Shown here: piece by piece, positions 1 to 7,801 of the stretch
How the letters are laid out: each line of letters begins with the position of its first letter
How positions within the stretch are numbered: position 1 is the first letter of the stretch
NCBI RefSeq assembly: GCF_028745735.1
Contig: NZ_JAQZSM010000030.1
Coordinates: forward strand, 1 to 36,472
Length of the DNA stretch: 36,472 bases
Source: Roseinatronobacter alkalisoli
Lineage (GTDB): Bacteria; Pseudomonadota; Alphaproteobacteria; Rhodobacterales; Rhodobacteraceae
Direction of reading: 5' to 3'
Program-made: the position numbers and the translations under genes
The notes under the pieces: model-generated
The model's database searches: none
Told to the model about the DNA's origin: nothing
The model's input: the letters and a program-made list of their open reading frames with translations, nothing else

Positions 1-157
1 CCGAGAAGACCGCAGGCCGACCGGGGTTGCCATCCTGCGGAGCGAGCCAGGTCATGTCCTTGTCCAGCCAGATCAACAGAGAACCGCGCTTGCGCAGCGA
101 TGCAGTGTAGCTGGACCAGTTCGTCGTACGGTCGGGGGTGGGTGATGGCTTGCTCAT
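1..157 (-). CDS. IS5-family (IS903-like) transposase, N-terminal fragment cut by window edge
   Basis: The minus strand from the ATG at 157 reads MSKPSPTPDRTTNWSSYTAS and continues through RGSLLIWLDKDMTWLAPQ to the window edge. This is the recognisable N-terminus of IS5-family transposases of the IS903 group, DDE enzymes that move the element by cut-and-paste or co-integration. Only about 52 residues are visible, so the catalytic DDE triad lies outside and intactness cannot be judged. The terminal inverted repeat lies 49 bp upstream of the start, as expected for this family. The family call is made from memory of the conserved N-terminus. Confidence 0.85.
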   Translation of the reverse strand, partial: MSKPSPTPDRTTNWSSYTASLRKRGSLLIWLDKDMTWLAPQDGNPGRPAVFS

Positions 158-205
158 GCAGCCTATCTAACTCCATGGATTCACAATGTTAATCCTCGGG
201 GACCA

Positions 206-223
206 GAGTTATGCAACAACGCC
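206..223. repeat. Terminal inverted repeat of the IS903-like element
   Basis: Read outside-in on the minus strand the sequence is GGCGTTGTTGCATAACTC. It resembles the IS903-type end (GGCTTTGTTGCATAAATC as I recall it), matching 16 of 18 positions. It sits just upstream of the transposase start and marks base 223 as the edge of the element. The other end and the target-site duplication are outside the window. Confidence 0.7.
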
Positions 224-432
224 GAAGCCACCGTTCGACCTGTTTCGTGTAGCGGTGGCTTCGGCCATACTGCTAACGTTCAGTCGCTCCGGAAGATCCG
301 GGAATTCCTGCGCATCCGGCTGTCCGCGCGAACGAGGCAAAGGCAGCTCTCGGATCGGTTGTTGAGACCCGAAAGGCTTTCAAAGTGGCCAATAATTGCT
401 TTGGTTTCACTCCAGATACCGGGACTGAATGC
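224..432. other. Non-coding gap between IS end and class II RNR gene
   Basis: No convincing gene is seen in these 209 bp. The IS-proximal part has a 13-bp perfect inverted repeat, GCCGAAGCCACCG at 221-233 and its complement at 253-265, separated by 19 nt. Its left arm includes the last three bases of the IS end. No clear U-run terminator for the RNR gene, which ends at 433, was found. The stretch may be remnant sequence from earlier insertions. Confidence 0.5.
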
Positions 433-2697
433 CTAGCCGCATTTCGAATGTCCGCAGGCGCGGCAGGTCATGCAGCCCTCTATCATCACCATTTCATAGG
501 CACCGCAAGACGGGCAGGCATGTCCTTTGGGGGTGTCGCCCGCCACCATGCGTGCCGCCTGTGGGTCGGTTTTCAGCCCCAGCCCTTCGCCCTCGATGAA
601 ACCGATGCGGATAAGGTGTTCCTCGATCACGCCGCCAATCGCTGCAAGAATCGACGGGATATAGCGCCCTTGCACCCAGGCACCGCCGCGCGGGTCGAAC
701 ACGGCCTTCAGTTCTTCAACCACAAACGACACATCCCCCCCGCGCCGGAATACGGCAGAGATCATCCGCGTCAGTGCCACGGTCCAGGCAAAATGCTCCA
801 TGTTCTTCGAATTGATGAAGATTTCAAAAGGCCGCCTGTGGCCATTGATGACCGTGTCATTGATCGTGACATAGATTGCGTGTTCTGAGCCGGGCCATTT
901 CAGTTTGTAGGTATGACCTTCCAGCGCGGCCGGTCGGTCAAAAGGCGTGGACAGATAGACGACATCAGCGCCCTTGTCGGCCTCCGGCGTGGCCTCGCTC
1001 TTCTCAGGCACTGACAGGACTGCGCCTGTCACATCATTCGGGCGATAGGTCGTGCACCCCTTGCAGCCCATCTCCCAGGCGACCATGTAGACATCCTTGA
1101 AGGCATCGAAACTGATATCTTCGGGGCAGTTGATTGTTTTGGAAATAGAACTGTCGACCCATTTCTGCGCCGCAGCCTGCATGCGCACATGATCCATCGG
1201 GTCAAGGGTCTGGGCATTGACGAAATATTCCGGCAGTTCCGCATCACCGTGCAGTTCCCGCCAGAGTCGCACTGCGTAATCCTCGACTGTTTCTTCTGTG
1301 CGGGAACCGTCTTTCTGCAGCACCTTGCGGGTGTACTCATAGGCAAAGACCGGTTCGATCCCGGAACTGACATTACCCGCATAAAGGCTGATCGTGCCTG
1401 TGGGCGCAATCGAGGTCAGCAGCGCATTGCGGATGCCGTGCGTGCGGATTTCCGCGCGCACATCGTCATCCATGGCCAACATATTCGCGGAAGCCAGAAA
1501 GCCATCCGCGTCGAACAGCGGAAACGCGCCCTTCTCGCGGGCCAGATCGACGCTGGCCAGATAGGCCGCGCGCGCAATCGCGCGCATCCATGCATCAAGC
1601 TGTGCAACCGCCGCGTCGGACCCATAGCGCAGCCCCACCATCAGCAGCGCATCGGCCAACCCCGTCACACCCAGCCCGATGCGGCGTTTGGCATGTGCTT
1701 CCTGCGCCTGCGCATCCAGGGGAAAGCGGCTGGCATCCACAACATTGTCCATCATCCGGACGGCCATGCGTACCAGATCATCCAGTTGCGCCTCGTCTAG
1801 CCGGGCTGTTGTGCTGAACGGGTCGCGCACCAGACGCGCCAGATTGAGCGACCCCAGCAGACAGGCCCCATAGGGCGGCAGGGGCTGTTCACCGCAAGGA
1901 TTTGTCGCCGCGATCGTTTCGCAATAGCGCAGATTATTGGCCTTGTTGATGCGGTCGATAAAGATGACGCCGGGTTCAGCGTAATCATATGTCGCGCGCA
2001 TGATCCTGTTCCACAGATCGCGCGCCTGCACAGTATGATAAACCCGTCCGTCAAATTGCAGATTCCATGCGCTGTCATCCGCGACGGCCTGCATGAACGC
2101 ATCGGTAACCAGAACCGACAGGTTGAACATGCGCAGCCGCGCGGCATCCTGCTTGGCGGTGATGAATTCTTCAATATCGGGGTGATCACAGCGCATTGTG
2201 GCCATCATCGCCCCACGGCGCGACCCTGCCGACATGATGGTACGGCACATCGCATCCCACACATCCATGAACGACAGCGGGCCAGAGGCATCCGCGGCAA
2301 CACCCGTTACGGGCGCGCCCTTTGGGCGGATCGTGCTGAAATCATAGCCGATACCACCACCTTGCTGCATGGTCAGGGCGGCTTCGCGCAGCATATCGAA
2401 AATGCCGCCCATGCTGTCGGGGATTGTCCCCATGACAAAGCAATTGAACAACGTGACGCTGCGCGCGGTGCCTGCGCCCGCAGTAATGCGCCCTGCGGGC
2501 AGGAATTTGAAATCTTCCAGCGCGTGAAAAAACCGGTCTTCCCATTGGTCGGGATCCTTTTCGACCGCAGCCAGTGCGCGGGCGATCCGGCGCCATGTAT
2601 CCTCGACGCTTTGGTCAATGGGGGTGCCATTCGCCTGTTTCAGCCGGTATTTCATGTCCCAGATCTGTTCGGCAATCGGGGCGGCAAAGCGGCTCAT
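433..2697 (-). CDS. nrdJ: Adenosylcobalamin-dependent (class II) ribonucleoside-diphosphate reductase, ~750-aa type
   Basis: This 754-residue enzyme reduces ribonucleotides to deoxyribonucleotides using an adenosylcobalamin-derived thiyl radical, so it works with or without oxygen. It shows the RNR N-terminal region, the NCF segment (Cys86, likely one of the redox pair), the finger-loop motif NPCGE at 266-270 (Cys268, the expected thiyl residue) and the APTGTISLYAGN segment. A TSCPD-type domain follows at about 590-700, and the C-terminal tail has paired cysteines (CPSC, CMTC). The start at 2697 gives MSRFAAPIAEQIWDMKYRL and has an AGGA ribosome-binding site; the longer upstream reading frame lacks family similarity. 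It differs clearly from the second class II RNR at 7.8-11.4 kb, which is larger and uses NPCSE. An IS end lies about 210 bp downstream. Confidence 0.95.
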   Translation of the reverse strand: MSRFAAPIAEQIWDMKYRLKQANGTPIDQSVEDTWRRIARALAAVEKDPDQWEDRFFHALEDFKFLPAGRITAGAGTARSVTLFNCFVMGTIPDSMGGIFDMLREAALTMQQGGGIGYDFSTIRPKGAPVTGVAADASGPLSFMDVWDAMCRTIMSAGSRRGAMMATMRCDHPDIEEFITAKQDAARLRMFNLSVLVTDAFMQAVADDSAWNLQFDGRVYHTVQARDLWNRIMRATYDYAEPGVIFIDRINKANNLRYCETIAATNPCGEQPLPPYGACLLGSLNLARLVRDPFSTTARLDEAQLDDLVRMAVRMMDNVVDASRFPLDAQAQEAHAKRRIGLGVTGLADALLMVGLRYGSDAAVAQLDAWMRAIARAAYLASVDLAREKGAFPLFDADGFLASANMLAMDDDVRAEIRTHGIRNALLTSIAPTGTISLYAGNVSSGIEPVFAYEYTRKVLQKDGSRTEETVEDYAVRLWRELHGDAELPEYFVNAQTLDPMDHVRMQAAAQKWVDSSISKTINCPEDISFDAFKDVYMVAWEMGCKGCTTYRPNDVTGAVLSVPEKSEATPEADKGADVVYLSTPFDRPAALEGHTYKLKWPGSEHAIYVTINDTVINGHRRPFEIFINSKNMEHFAWTVALTRMISAVFRRGGDVSFVVEELKAVFDPRGGAWVQGRYIPSILAAIGGVIEEHLIRIGFIEGEGLGLKTDPQAARMVAGDTPKGHACPSCGAYEMVMIEGCMTCRACGHSKCG

Positions 2698-2973
2698 GTT
2701 GTGGCATCCTTTGATGATCTGCGGCAGGAAACAACAAGATACGCCTGCCCGTCGCAAGGGTCAACGACGTTCCCCCTTTTGCGGCAGGCTGCCGGAAGGC
2801 GCTGCCTGTGCCTTGCATGGAACGGGGCAGGGTGCTTTTCTGGCAGCATTTTGTGCCCAACTCACAAATATGCGATGTCCACTGGAAAACTGTCACCGAC
2901 GCCATATCTGTATAGCAAGGCGCCGGATCGGAACTCCGCGTCTGAAACTGTTACTGTCCCTCGTTCCGCACTT

Positions 2974-3000
2974 GGCCCGGCCCGCTGGTCGGGCCTTTTT
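2974..3000 (+). terminator. Strong rho-independent terminator in the 342-bp gap 2698-3039
   Basis: GGCCCGGC (2974-2981) pairs with GTCGGGCC (2988-2995), giving an 8-bp stem with one G-U pair and a 6-nt loop, followed at once by five T. It acts on plus-strand transcripts, yet the gene on its left is on the minus strand. It must therefore end an unannotated plus-strand transcript or act as a leader attenuator for the CoA-binding gene that starts 40 bp downstream. Nothing else convincing was seen in 2698-2973: no B12 box and no clear promoter. Confidence 0.75.
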
Positions 3001-3039
3001 CTGCTTGCATATCGCCGGAACGCGCCCCAGTCTTGCACC

Positions 3040-3513
3040 ATGACATCTACAGTCCATGCCGAATTGAAACGAATTCTGCAACGTACGCGGGTCATTGCTG
3101 TTGTCGGTATTTCCGCCAATACAGTGCGCCCAAGCTACTTTGTCGCGCGGTATCTGAAGCTGAAAGGTTATCGGATCATTCCGGTCAATCCGGGGTTGGC
3201 GGGGCAGCCACTCTTTGGTGAAACCATCCGCCGCGATCTGGCCGACTGCCCGCCAGAGGTTGATATGGTGGACATCTTCCGGCGGTCCGAACATGTCCCC
3301 CCGATTGTTGATGACGCGCTCGAACATTTGCCGCAACTGCGCACGATCTGGATGCAGATCGGTGTGCAGAACGCTGAAGCAGCGGCCAAGGCGCGCGCCC
3401 GCAATGTTGATGTGGTGGAAAACCTGTGCCCGAAAATGGAATATCAGCGCCTGTTCGGTGAATTGCGCATGGGCGGTATCAACACGGGCGTAATTTCATC
3501 GCGGCTGAATTAG
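3040..3513 (+). CDS. CoA-binding domain protein (YccU-like)
   Basis: This 157-residue protein is a single Rossmann-fold CoA_binding domain of the YccU/succinyl-CoA ligase alpha type. It has the glycine-containing nucleotide loop VVGISAN near residues 21-27, the GYRIIPVNPG strand near 43-52, and the conserved tail NLCPKMEY. Proteins of this family bind CoA or a related nucleotide; their cellular role is not established. The start at 3040 was chosen because the family begins here; the open frame extends far upstream only as a shadow of the RNR gene. There is no clear Shine-Dalgarno sequence. Its stop overlaps the convergent exporter gene by 4 bp. Confidence 0.9.
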   Translation: MTSTVHAELKRILQRTRVIAVVGISANTVRPSYFVARYLKLKGYRIIPVNPGLAGQPLFGETIRRDLADCPPEVDMVDIFRRSEHVPPIVDDALEHLPQLRTIWMQIGVQNAEAAAKARARNVDVVENLCPKMEYQRLFGELRMGGINTGVISSRLN

Positions 3514-4412
3514 CGCCCGAACTCCACCACTATGGCCCCGATGGCAATCAGCATCATCAGCGCCAGTTTGCGCGGGCCAACCCGTTCGCGCAGGATGAAC
3601 CAGCCGATAAGTGCTGCAAACACGGTGGAGGTTTCGCGCAGGATCGCGGCCTCGCCCACTTTGCCCACCAATGTCGCGATCATGACACCGCCGAAACTGA
3701 TATAGGCGATCAAGGCCCCCGCCAGCCCGCGCAACAGCAAGGGCGTTGGGCGGGGCGGGTGGGTCATCCGCCTGTAGCGCGCCCATGCCAGAAACGGGAA
3801 ATCCAGCGCGGTCAGAAAGAAAAACCACGCAAGAAAGCTGAACGGGTCGCCGGACAACCGGATGGCCCATGCATCATATGTGGTATAGACCGCAACCATG
3901 ACGCCCCCGGCCAGCGCCCAGCCCAGGCCAATTTTCAGCGCCCGCAGGTCAATCTGTTCTTCCGACAGGTTGCGCAGGGCCAGCAGCAGAATGCCCCCTG
4001 ACAGGCAAGCCACACCGAGCCATTGCATCAGCGTGTAGCTTTCGCCGAATATGGCCATGGCCGCGATGACAGTAATGACCGGTCCGGTGCCGCGCACAAC
4101 CGGATAGACCACTGTATAAGCCGCCTTTTCATAGGCCAGCGCCATGGCCAGCTTATATATGAAATGAATTGCGACAACGCCCAGCAAGACCGGCCACATG
4201 ATCCCGCTGGGCCAGTTCACCATGAACAGCGCCACAGGCGCGGACAGAACCGCCAGCCACAGATCGATTGACCCGCGCGTCATCCATGGGTCATGCGCTC
4301 CCTTTTGCAGCGCACCGAAAACGGCATGTGCCAGCGCCGACGTCAGCGCCAGGAGTGTGGCCAGTCGCGCGCCTTCCGGCGTGCCAACAAGCGAAAGAAG
4401 CCAGTCACCCAT
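3510..4412 (-). CDS. DMT-superfamily EamA transporter
   Basis: This 300-residue, very hydrophobic protein has about ten membrane helices in two repeated EamA halves. Typical signatures are the VVYPVVRGTGPV segment in the first half and LRETSTVFAALIGWFILRER in the second. DMT exporters and permeases move small metabolites or drugs across the inner membrane; the substrate cannot be read from sequence. The gene is convergent with the CoA-binding gene and lies downstream of hisE on the same strand, 62 bp away. It could be read through from hisFE, but no functional link to histidine synthesis is evident. Confidence 0.9.
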   Translation of the reverse strand: MGDWLLSLVGTPEGARLATLLALTSALAHAVFGALQKGAHDPWMTRGSIDLWLAVLSAPVALFMVNWPSGIMWPVLLGVVAIHFIYKLAMALAYEKAAYTVVYPVVRGTGPVITVIAAMAIFGESYTLMQWLGVACLSGGILLLALRNLSEEQIDLRALKIGLGWALAGGVMVAVYTTYDAWAIRLSGDPFSFLAWFFFLTALDFPFLAWARYRRMTHPPRPTPLLLRGLAGALIAYISFGGVMIATLVGKVGEAAILRETSTVFAALIGWFILRERVGPRKLALMMLIAIGAIVVEFGR

Positions 4413-4474
4413 GCGCTATTGCCTGATATGTTAACCTGTTCAGGATATAGTGTTGCCGATGGAACGACAAGGGC

Positions 4475-4789
4475 TTAGCCCTTGCGCGCGGATTTCTCGG
4501 CCAGTCCGGAAACACCTTCGCGGCGTGCCAGTTCGGCGTCGATTCCGTCAAGGGTAACACCGCGTGCCGCGCACATGACCAACAGATGATAAAGGACATC
4601 CGCAGCCTCTGATGTCAGGCGCTCCGGGTCGCCCTTGACAGCTTCGATCACGGCCTCAATGGCTTCTTCGCCGAATTTCTCGGCGCATTTCTCGGGGCCT
4701 TTAGCCAACAATTTCGCCGTCCAGCTGCTGTCCGGGTCAGATCCGGCGCGTTCAGCGATGGTGGTAGCAAGACGTTCCAGCGCGCTCAT
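4475..4789 (-). CDS. hisE: Phosphoribosyl-ATP diphosphatase
   Basis: HisE (104 aa) hydrolyses phosphoribosyl-ATP to phosphoribosyl-AMP and pyrophosphate, the second step of histidine synthesis. It is an all-alpha MazG-like NTP pyrophosphatase with the expected metal-binding segments [13 protein letters not shown] and [12 protein letters not shown]. Length is normal for a stand-alone HisE (not fused to HisI). Its start codon overlaps the hisF stop in an ATGA arrangement, so the two are translationally coupled. A 17-nt palindrome (CAAGGGCT, T, AGCCCTTG, 4468-4484) spans the stop codon and may form a short hairpin in the mRNA. Confidence 0.97.
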   Translation of the reverse strand: MSALERLATTIAERAGSDPDSSWTAKLLAKGPEKCAEKFGEEAIEAVIEAVKGDPERLTSEAADVLYHLLVMCAARGVTLDGIDAELARREGVSGLAEKSARKG

Positions 4790-5547
4790 GTCAGCCTCAC
4801 CGGCAGGCCAGCGGCGGCCATATGCGCCTTTGCCTGCCCTATTGTGTATTCGCCGAAATGGAAAATGGATGCCGCCAGCACCGCCGATGCGCCGCCTTTT
4901 GTCACCCCTTCGACCAGATGATCCAGCGTTCCGACCCCGCCCGATGCAATGACCGGCACCGGCACCGCATCCGCAATCGCGCGGGTCAGTGGCAGGTTGA
5001 AACCCGCGCGCGTTCCGTCGCGGTCCATGCTGGTCAACAATATCTCTCCCGCGCCCTTTGCGGCGACAGTGCGCGCAAATTCAACGGCATCAATGCCGGT
5101 TGGTTTACGCCCGCCATGGGTGAATATCTCCCATTTCCCGGGTGCGACGGTCTTGGCGTCAATTGCCACAACAATGCACTGGCTGCCGAAACGGTCCGCT
5201 GAACGGGCCACAACATCCGGGTCCGCGACCGCAGCGGAGTTGAAGCTGACCTTATCAGCCCCCGCCAGCAAAAGGGCGCGAACATCGGCCACGCTGCGCA
5301 CCCCCCCCCCCACGGTCAGCGGCATGAAGCATTGCTCTGCCGTGCGGGTGACCAGATCAAACATGGTGCCGCGGTTTTCATGGGTCGCGTGAATATCCAG
5401 AAAGCACAACTCATCCGCACCTGCCGCATCATAGGCGCGTGCGGCTTCCACAGGATCGCCGGCGTCAACAAGATCCACGAAATTGACGCCCTTGACCACG
5501 CGGCCATCAGCGACATCCAGACAGGGAATGATGCGTGTTTTCAACAT
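4786..5547 (-). CDS. hisF: Imidazole glycerol phosphate synthase cyclase subunit
   Basis: HisF (253 aa) is the (beta/alpha)8-barrel cyclase that, with the glutaminase HisH, turns PRFAR plus ammonia into imidazole glycerol phosphate and AICAR. Both catalytic aspartates are in place: Asp11 in [11 protein letters not shown] and Asp130 in VVAIDAKT. The phosphate-binding glycine motifs TVGGGVRS and IASGGVG are intact. The codons for Gly80-82 lie in an uninterrupted run of 11 G (plus strand 5301-5311), an unusual slippage-prone tract in an essential biosynthetic gene. hisH and hisA are not in the window, so hisFE here is a separate two-gene unit. Confidence 0.97.
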   Translation of the reverse strand: MLKTRIIPCLDVADGRVVKGVNFVDLVDAGDPVEAARAYDAAGADELCFLDIHATHENRGTMFDLVTRTAEQCFMPLTVGGGVRSVADVRALLLAGADKVSFNSAAVADPDVVARSADRFGSQCIVVAIDAKTVAPGKWEIFTHGGRKPTGIDAVEFARTVAAKGAGEILLTSMDRDGTRAGFNLPLTRAIADAVPVPVIASGGVGTLDHLVEGVTKGGASAVLAASIFHFGEYTIGQAKAHMAAAGLPVRLT

Positions 5548-5659
5548 GGCGTATTCTTAGCGTGCCGTGCGCCCCGCGAAAAGGGGCATTTGACAAGGAT
5601 CAAAGACGTGCGCCCGGGATTGTATAACCATGGACCACCAGCAGAAGGAACAGATGCTC

Positions 5660-5986
5660 ATGACAGACCAATCGACATTGCGCGCCCGCAAAGAACAGTT
5701 GACCGAACGGCGGCTTGAACTGATGGCACGCATGAGCTTCGTTGATCAGGAATTATCCAGCCCCGGCAGTCCTGACTGGGAAGAAAATGCCGTGGAGCAT
5801 GAAGAAGATGAAACCCTGAATGCGCTGGGTCAGTCTGCGCAGGCTGAATTGCGCATGATCGCCGCAGCACTTGCCCGTCTGGAACAGGGGGAATACGGGT
5901 TCTGCACGATATGTGGTGCGGAAATAAGCGCCGCGCGGCTGGATTTGTTGCCCGCAACCCCGTTTTGCAAGCGCTGCGCGCGATAA
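5660..5986 (+). CDS. TraR/DksA C4-type zinc-finger protein
   Basis: A short DksA/TraR-family protein (108 aa from this start). It has an N-terminal coiled-coil region, LRARKEQLTERRLELMAR, and a C-terminal C4 zinc finger, CTICGAEI...CKRC. Family members enter the secondary channel of RNA polymerase and modulate transcription; whether this one does so is inferred. Three in-frame ATGs exist (5630, 5654, 5660). An AAGGA at 5645-5649 favours 5654 or 5660, and the downstream MTDQ start was chosen on spacing. The gene is divergent from hisF and 42 bp upstream of prfC. Confidence 0.85.
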   Translation: MTDQSTLRARKEQLTERRLELMARMSFVDQELSSPGSPDWEENAVEHEEDETLNALGQSAQAELRMIAAALARLEQGEYGFCTICGAEISAARLDLLPATPFCKRCAR

Positions 5987-6000
5987 CCCTGTCTTGCATG

Positions 6001-6028
6001 GGCGCGCGCCAGCGCATATACGCGCGCC
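6001..6028 (+). promoter_or_regulatory. GC-only hairpin abutting the prfC start codon
   Basis: GGCGCGCG (6001-6008) is perfectly complementary to CGCGCGCC (6021-6028), giving an 8-bp stem of only G-C pairs with a 12-nt loop. The prfC ATG begins at 6029, the base after the stem. No Shine-Dalgarno sequence is present. The hairpin could hinder ribosome loading if the mRNA includes it, or lie in promoter DNA if the transcript starts inside it (CATATA in the loop). Function is inferred. Confidence 0.4.
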
Positions 6029-7636
6029 ATGTTGGATCATGCCCCGAACCGCCCCGCATTGCCGCCCGAAATTGCGCGGCGCCGTACCTTTGCCATCATC
6101 TCGCATCCGGATGCGGGCAAGACAACGCTGACCGAAAAGTTCCTGCTTTTCGGCGGGGCTATCCAGATGGCGGGGCAGGTGCGCGCAAAAGGTGAAGCGC
6201 GGCGCACGCGGTCGGATTTTATGCAGATGGAAAAAGATCGTGGTATCTCTGTTTCAGCATCTGCAATGTCGTTTGACTATGACAAGTATCGCTTCAATCT
6301 GGTGGACACGCCCGGCCACTCTGATTTCTCGGAAGATACCTATCGCACCCTGACGGCTGTTGATGCCGCCATCATGGTTATTGATGGTGCCAAAGGGGTC
6401 GAGTCCCAGACCCGCAAACTGTTTGAGGTGTGCCGCCTGCGCGACCTGCCCATCCTGACATTTTGCAACAAGATGGACCGTGAAAGCCGCGATACTTTCG
6501 ATATTATTGACGAAATCCAGCAAAACCTTGCCATTGATGTGACCCCGGCAAGCTGGCCCATTGGGCAGGGCGCGGATTTTTTGGGATGTTATGATCTGTT
6601 GCGCAACCGGCTGGAACTGATGGACCGTGCGGACCGCAACAAGGTGGCTGAATCCGTTGTGCTTGAAGGGTTGGATGACCCCAAAATGGCTGATCATGTG
6701 CCGCCAGAGCTGTTGGCACAGTTGCGCGAAGAAGTGGAAATGGCGCGAGAATTGCTGCCCGCCCTTGACCCGAAATCAGTGATGGAAGGGCATCTGACCC
6801 CGATCTGGTTTGGGTCGGCCATCAATTCCTTCGGGGTGAAGGAGTTGATGCGCGGGATCGCAGAGTACGCCCCTGAACCCCAACCCCAGACCGCCGAATC
6901 CCGCCAGATTGCCCCGGAAGAAGACAAGGTGACGGGTTTTGTGTTCAAGGTGCAGGCGAATATGGACCCCAAGCACCGCGACCGTGTGGCCTTTGTGCGG
7001 CTGGCGTCGGGGCATTTTTCGCGCGGGATGAAACTGACGCATGTGCGGTCGAAGAAACAGATGACCGTGGCCAGCCCGGTGCTGTTTCTGGCGGCTGACC
7101 GCGAATTGGCAGAAGAAGCCTGGGCCGGTGACATCATCGGCATTCCCAACCACGGGCAATTGCGCATCGGGGACGCCCTGACAGAGGGGGAGGCGCTGCG
7201 CTTTACCGGAATCCCGTCTTTCGCGCCCGAATTGCTACAGGCCTGCCGCGCCGGTGATCCGATGAAAGCCAAGCACCTGGACAAGGCCCTGATGCAGTTT
7301 TCTGAAGAAGGCGCTGCCAAGGTTTTCAAGCCGGTCTTCGGTTCGGGTTTCATTGTGGGGGTTGTCGGTCAGCTTCAGTTCGAGGTTCTGGCAAGCCGTA
7401 TTGAGCTTGAGTATGGCCTGCCCGTGCGGTTTGAACCGACGCAATTCACATCCGCGCGTTGGGTGCAGGGTGAAAAACTGGCGGTGGATGCCTTTACCGC
7501 CGCCAACAAGCAGCATATGGCGACCGACAGCGATGGCGACCCGGTTTTCATGACGCGGCTGCAATGGGATATCGACCGCGTGGGCCGGGACTACCCGGAT
7601 ATCCGCCTGACCGCGACTAAGGAAATGATGGTCTGA
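6029..7636 (+). CDS. prfC: Peptide chain release factor 3 (RF3)
   Basis: RF3 (535 aa) is the translational GTPase that recycles RF1/RF2 from the ribosome after peptide release. The G domain shows the P-loop SHPDAGKT (25-32), DTPGHSDF (G3) and NKMDRE (G4), followed by EF-Tu-like domain 2 and the RF3-specific C-terminal domain. The segment GGAIQMAGQVRAKGEARRTRSD is typical of RF3 rather than EF-G. Length is normal. The start at 6029 leaves a short N-terminus before the conserved LPPEIARRRTFAIISHPD block. A GC hairpin directly precedes the ATG and no ribosome-binding site is visible. The gene is convergent with the second RNR gene. Confidence 0.97.
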   Translation: MLDHAPNRPALPPEIARRRTFAIISHPDAGKTTLTEKFLLFGGAIQMAGQVRAKGEARRTRSDFMQMEKDRGISVSASAMSFDYDKYRFNLVDTPGHSDFSEDTYRTLTAVDAAIMVIDGAKGVESQTRKLFEVCRLRDLPILTFCNKMDRESRDTFDIIDEIQQNLAIDVTPASWPIGQGADFLGCYDLLRNRLELMDRADRNKVAESVVLEGLDDPKMADHVPPELLAQLREEVEMARELLPALDPKSVMEGHLTPIWFGSAINSFGVKELMRGIAEYAPEPQPQTAESRQIAPEEDKVTGFVFKVQANMDPKHRDRVAFVRLASGHFSRGMKLTHVRSKKQMTVASPVLFLAADRELAEEAWAGDIIGIPNHGQLRIGDALTEGEALRFTGIPSFAPELLQACRAGDPMKAKHLDKALMQFSEEGAAKVFKPVFGSGFIVGVVGQLQFEVLASRIELEYGLPVRFEPTQFTSARWVQGEKLAVDAFTAANKQHMATDSDGDPVFMTRLQWDIDRVGRDYPDIRLTATKEMMV

Positions 7637-7765
7637 CGTCAGGATACGCGCCTGTTTGCGCGCGGTGTCGATCCGTTCAAAAACTGCGCTTGCTTTTGCT
7701 GCGTCAGGGATCTGGCTGGGGCAGCAGACTGTTGATGCACACTGCGCGCCCCACCCTGAATATGA

Positions 7766-7793
7766 GGGATCTTGCCCCAAGGGGCAAGATCCC
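7766..7793. terminator. Perfect 28-nt palindrome between convergent prfC and class II RNR genes
   Basis: GGGATCTTGCCCC (7766-7778) and its exact complement (7781-7793) are separated by only AA, giving a 13-bp stem. It lies 8 bp past the RNR stop codon and about 130 bp past prfC. There is no T-run on either side, so it is not a canonical intrinsic terminator. By position it most likely protects the 3' end or ends transcription in both directions. It could also be a member of a dispersed palindromic repeat family. The rest of 7637-7801 looks empty. Confidence 0.6.
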
Positions 7794-7801
7794 GATATGC
7801 C

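Noticed and set aside
385-888. Plus-strand frame of 167 codons over the RNR 3' end
   Set aside because: It lies mostly antisense to a well-supported gene and has no protein-family character.
2760-2900. Possible cobalamin riboswitch upstream of the first B12-dependent RNR gene
   Set aside because: Fragments such as CCACTGG occur, but on the wrong strand for the RNR gene, and the conserved B12 box is absent.
5590-5628. TTGACA plus TATAAC as a promoter for the DksA/TraR-like gene
   Set aside because: The spacer would be 27 bp, far outside the usual 16-18 bp.
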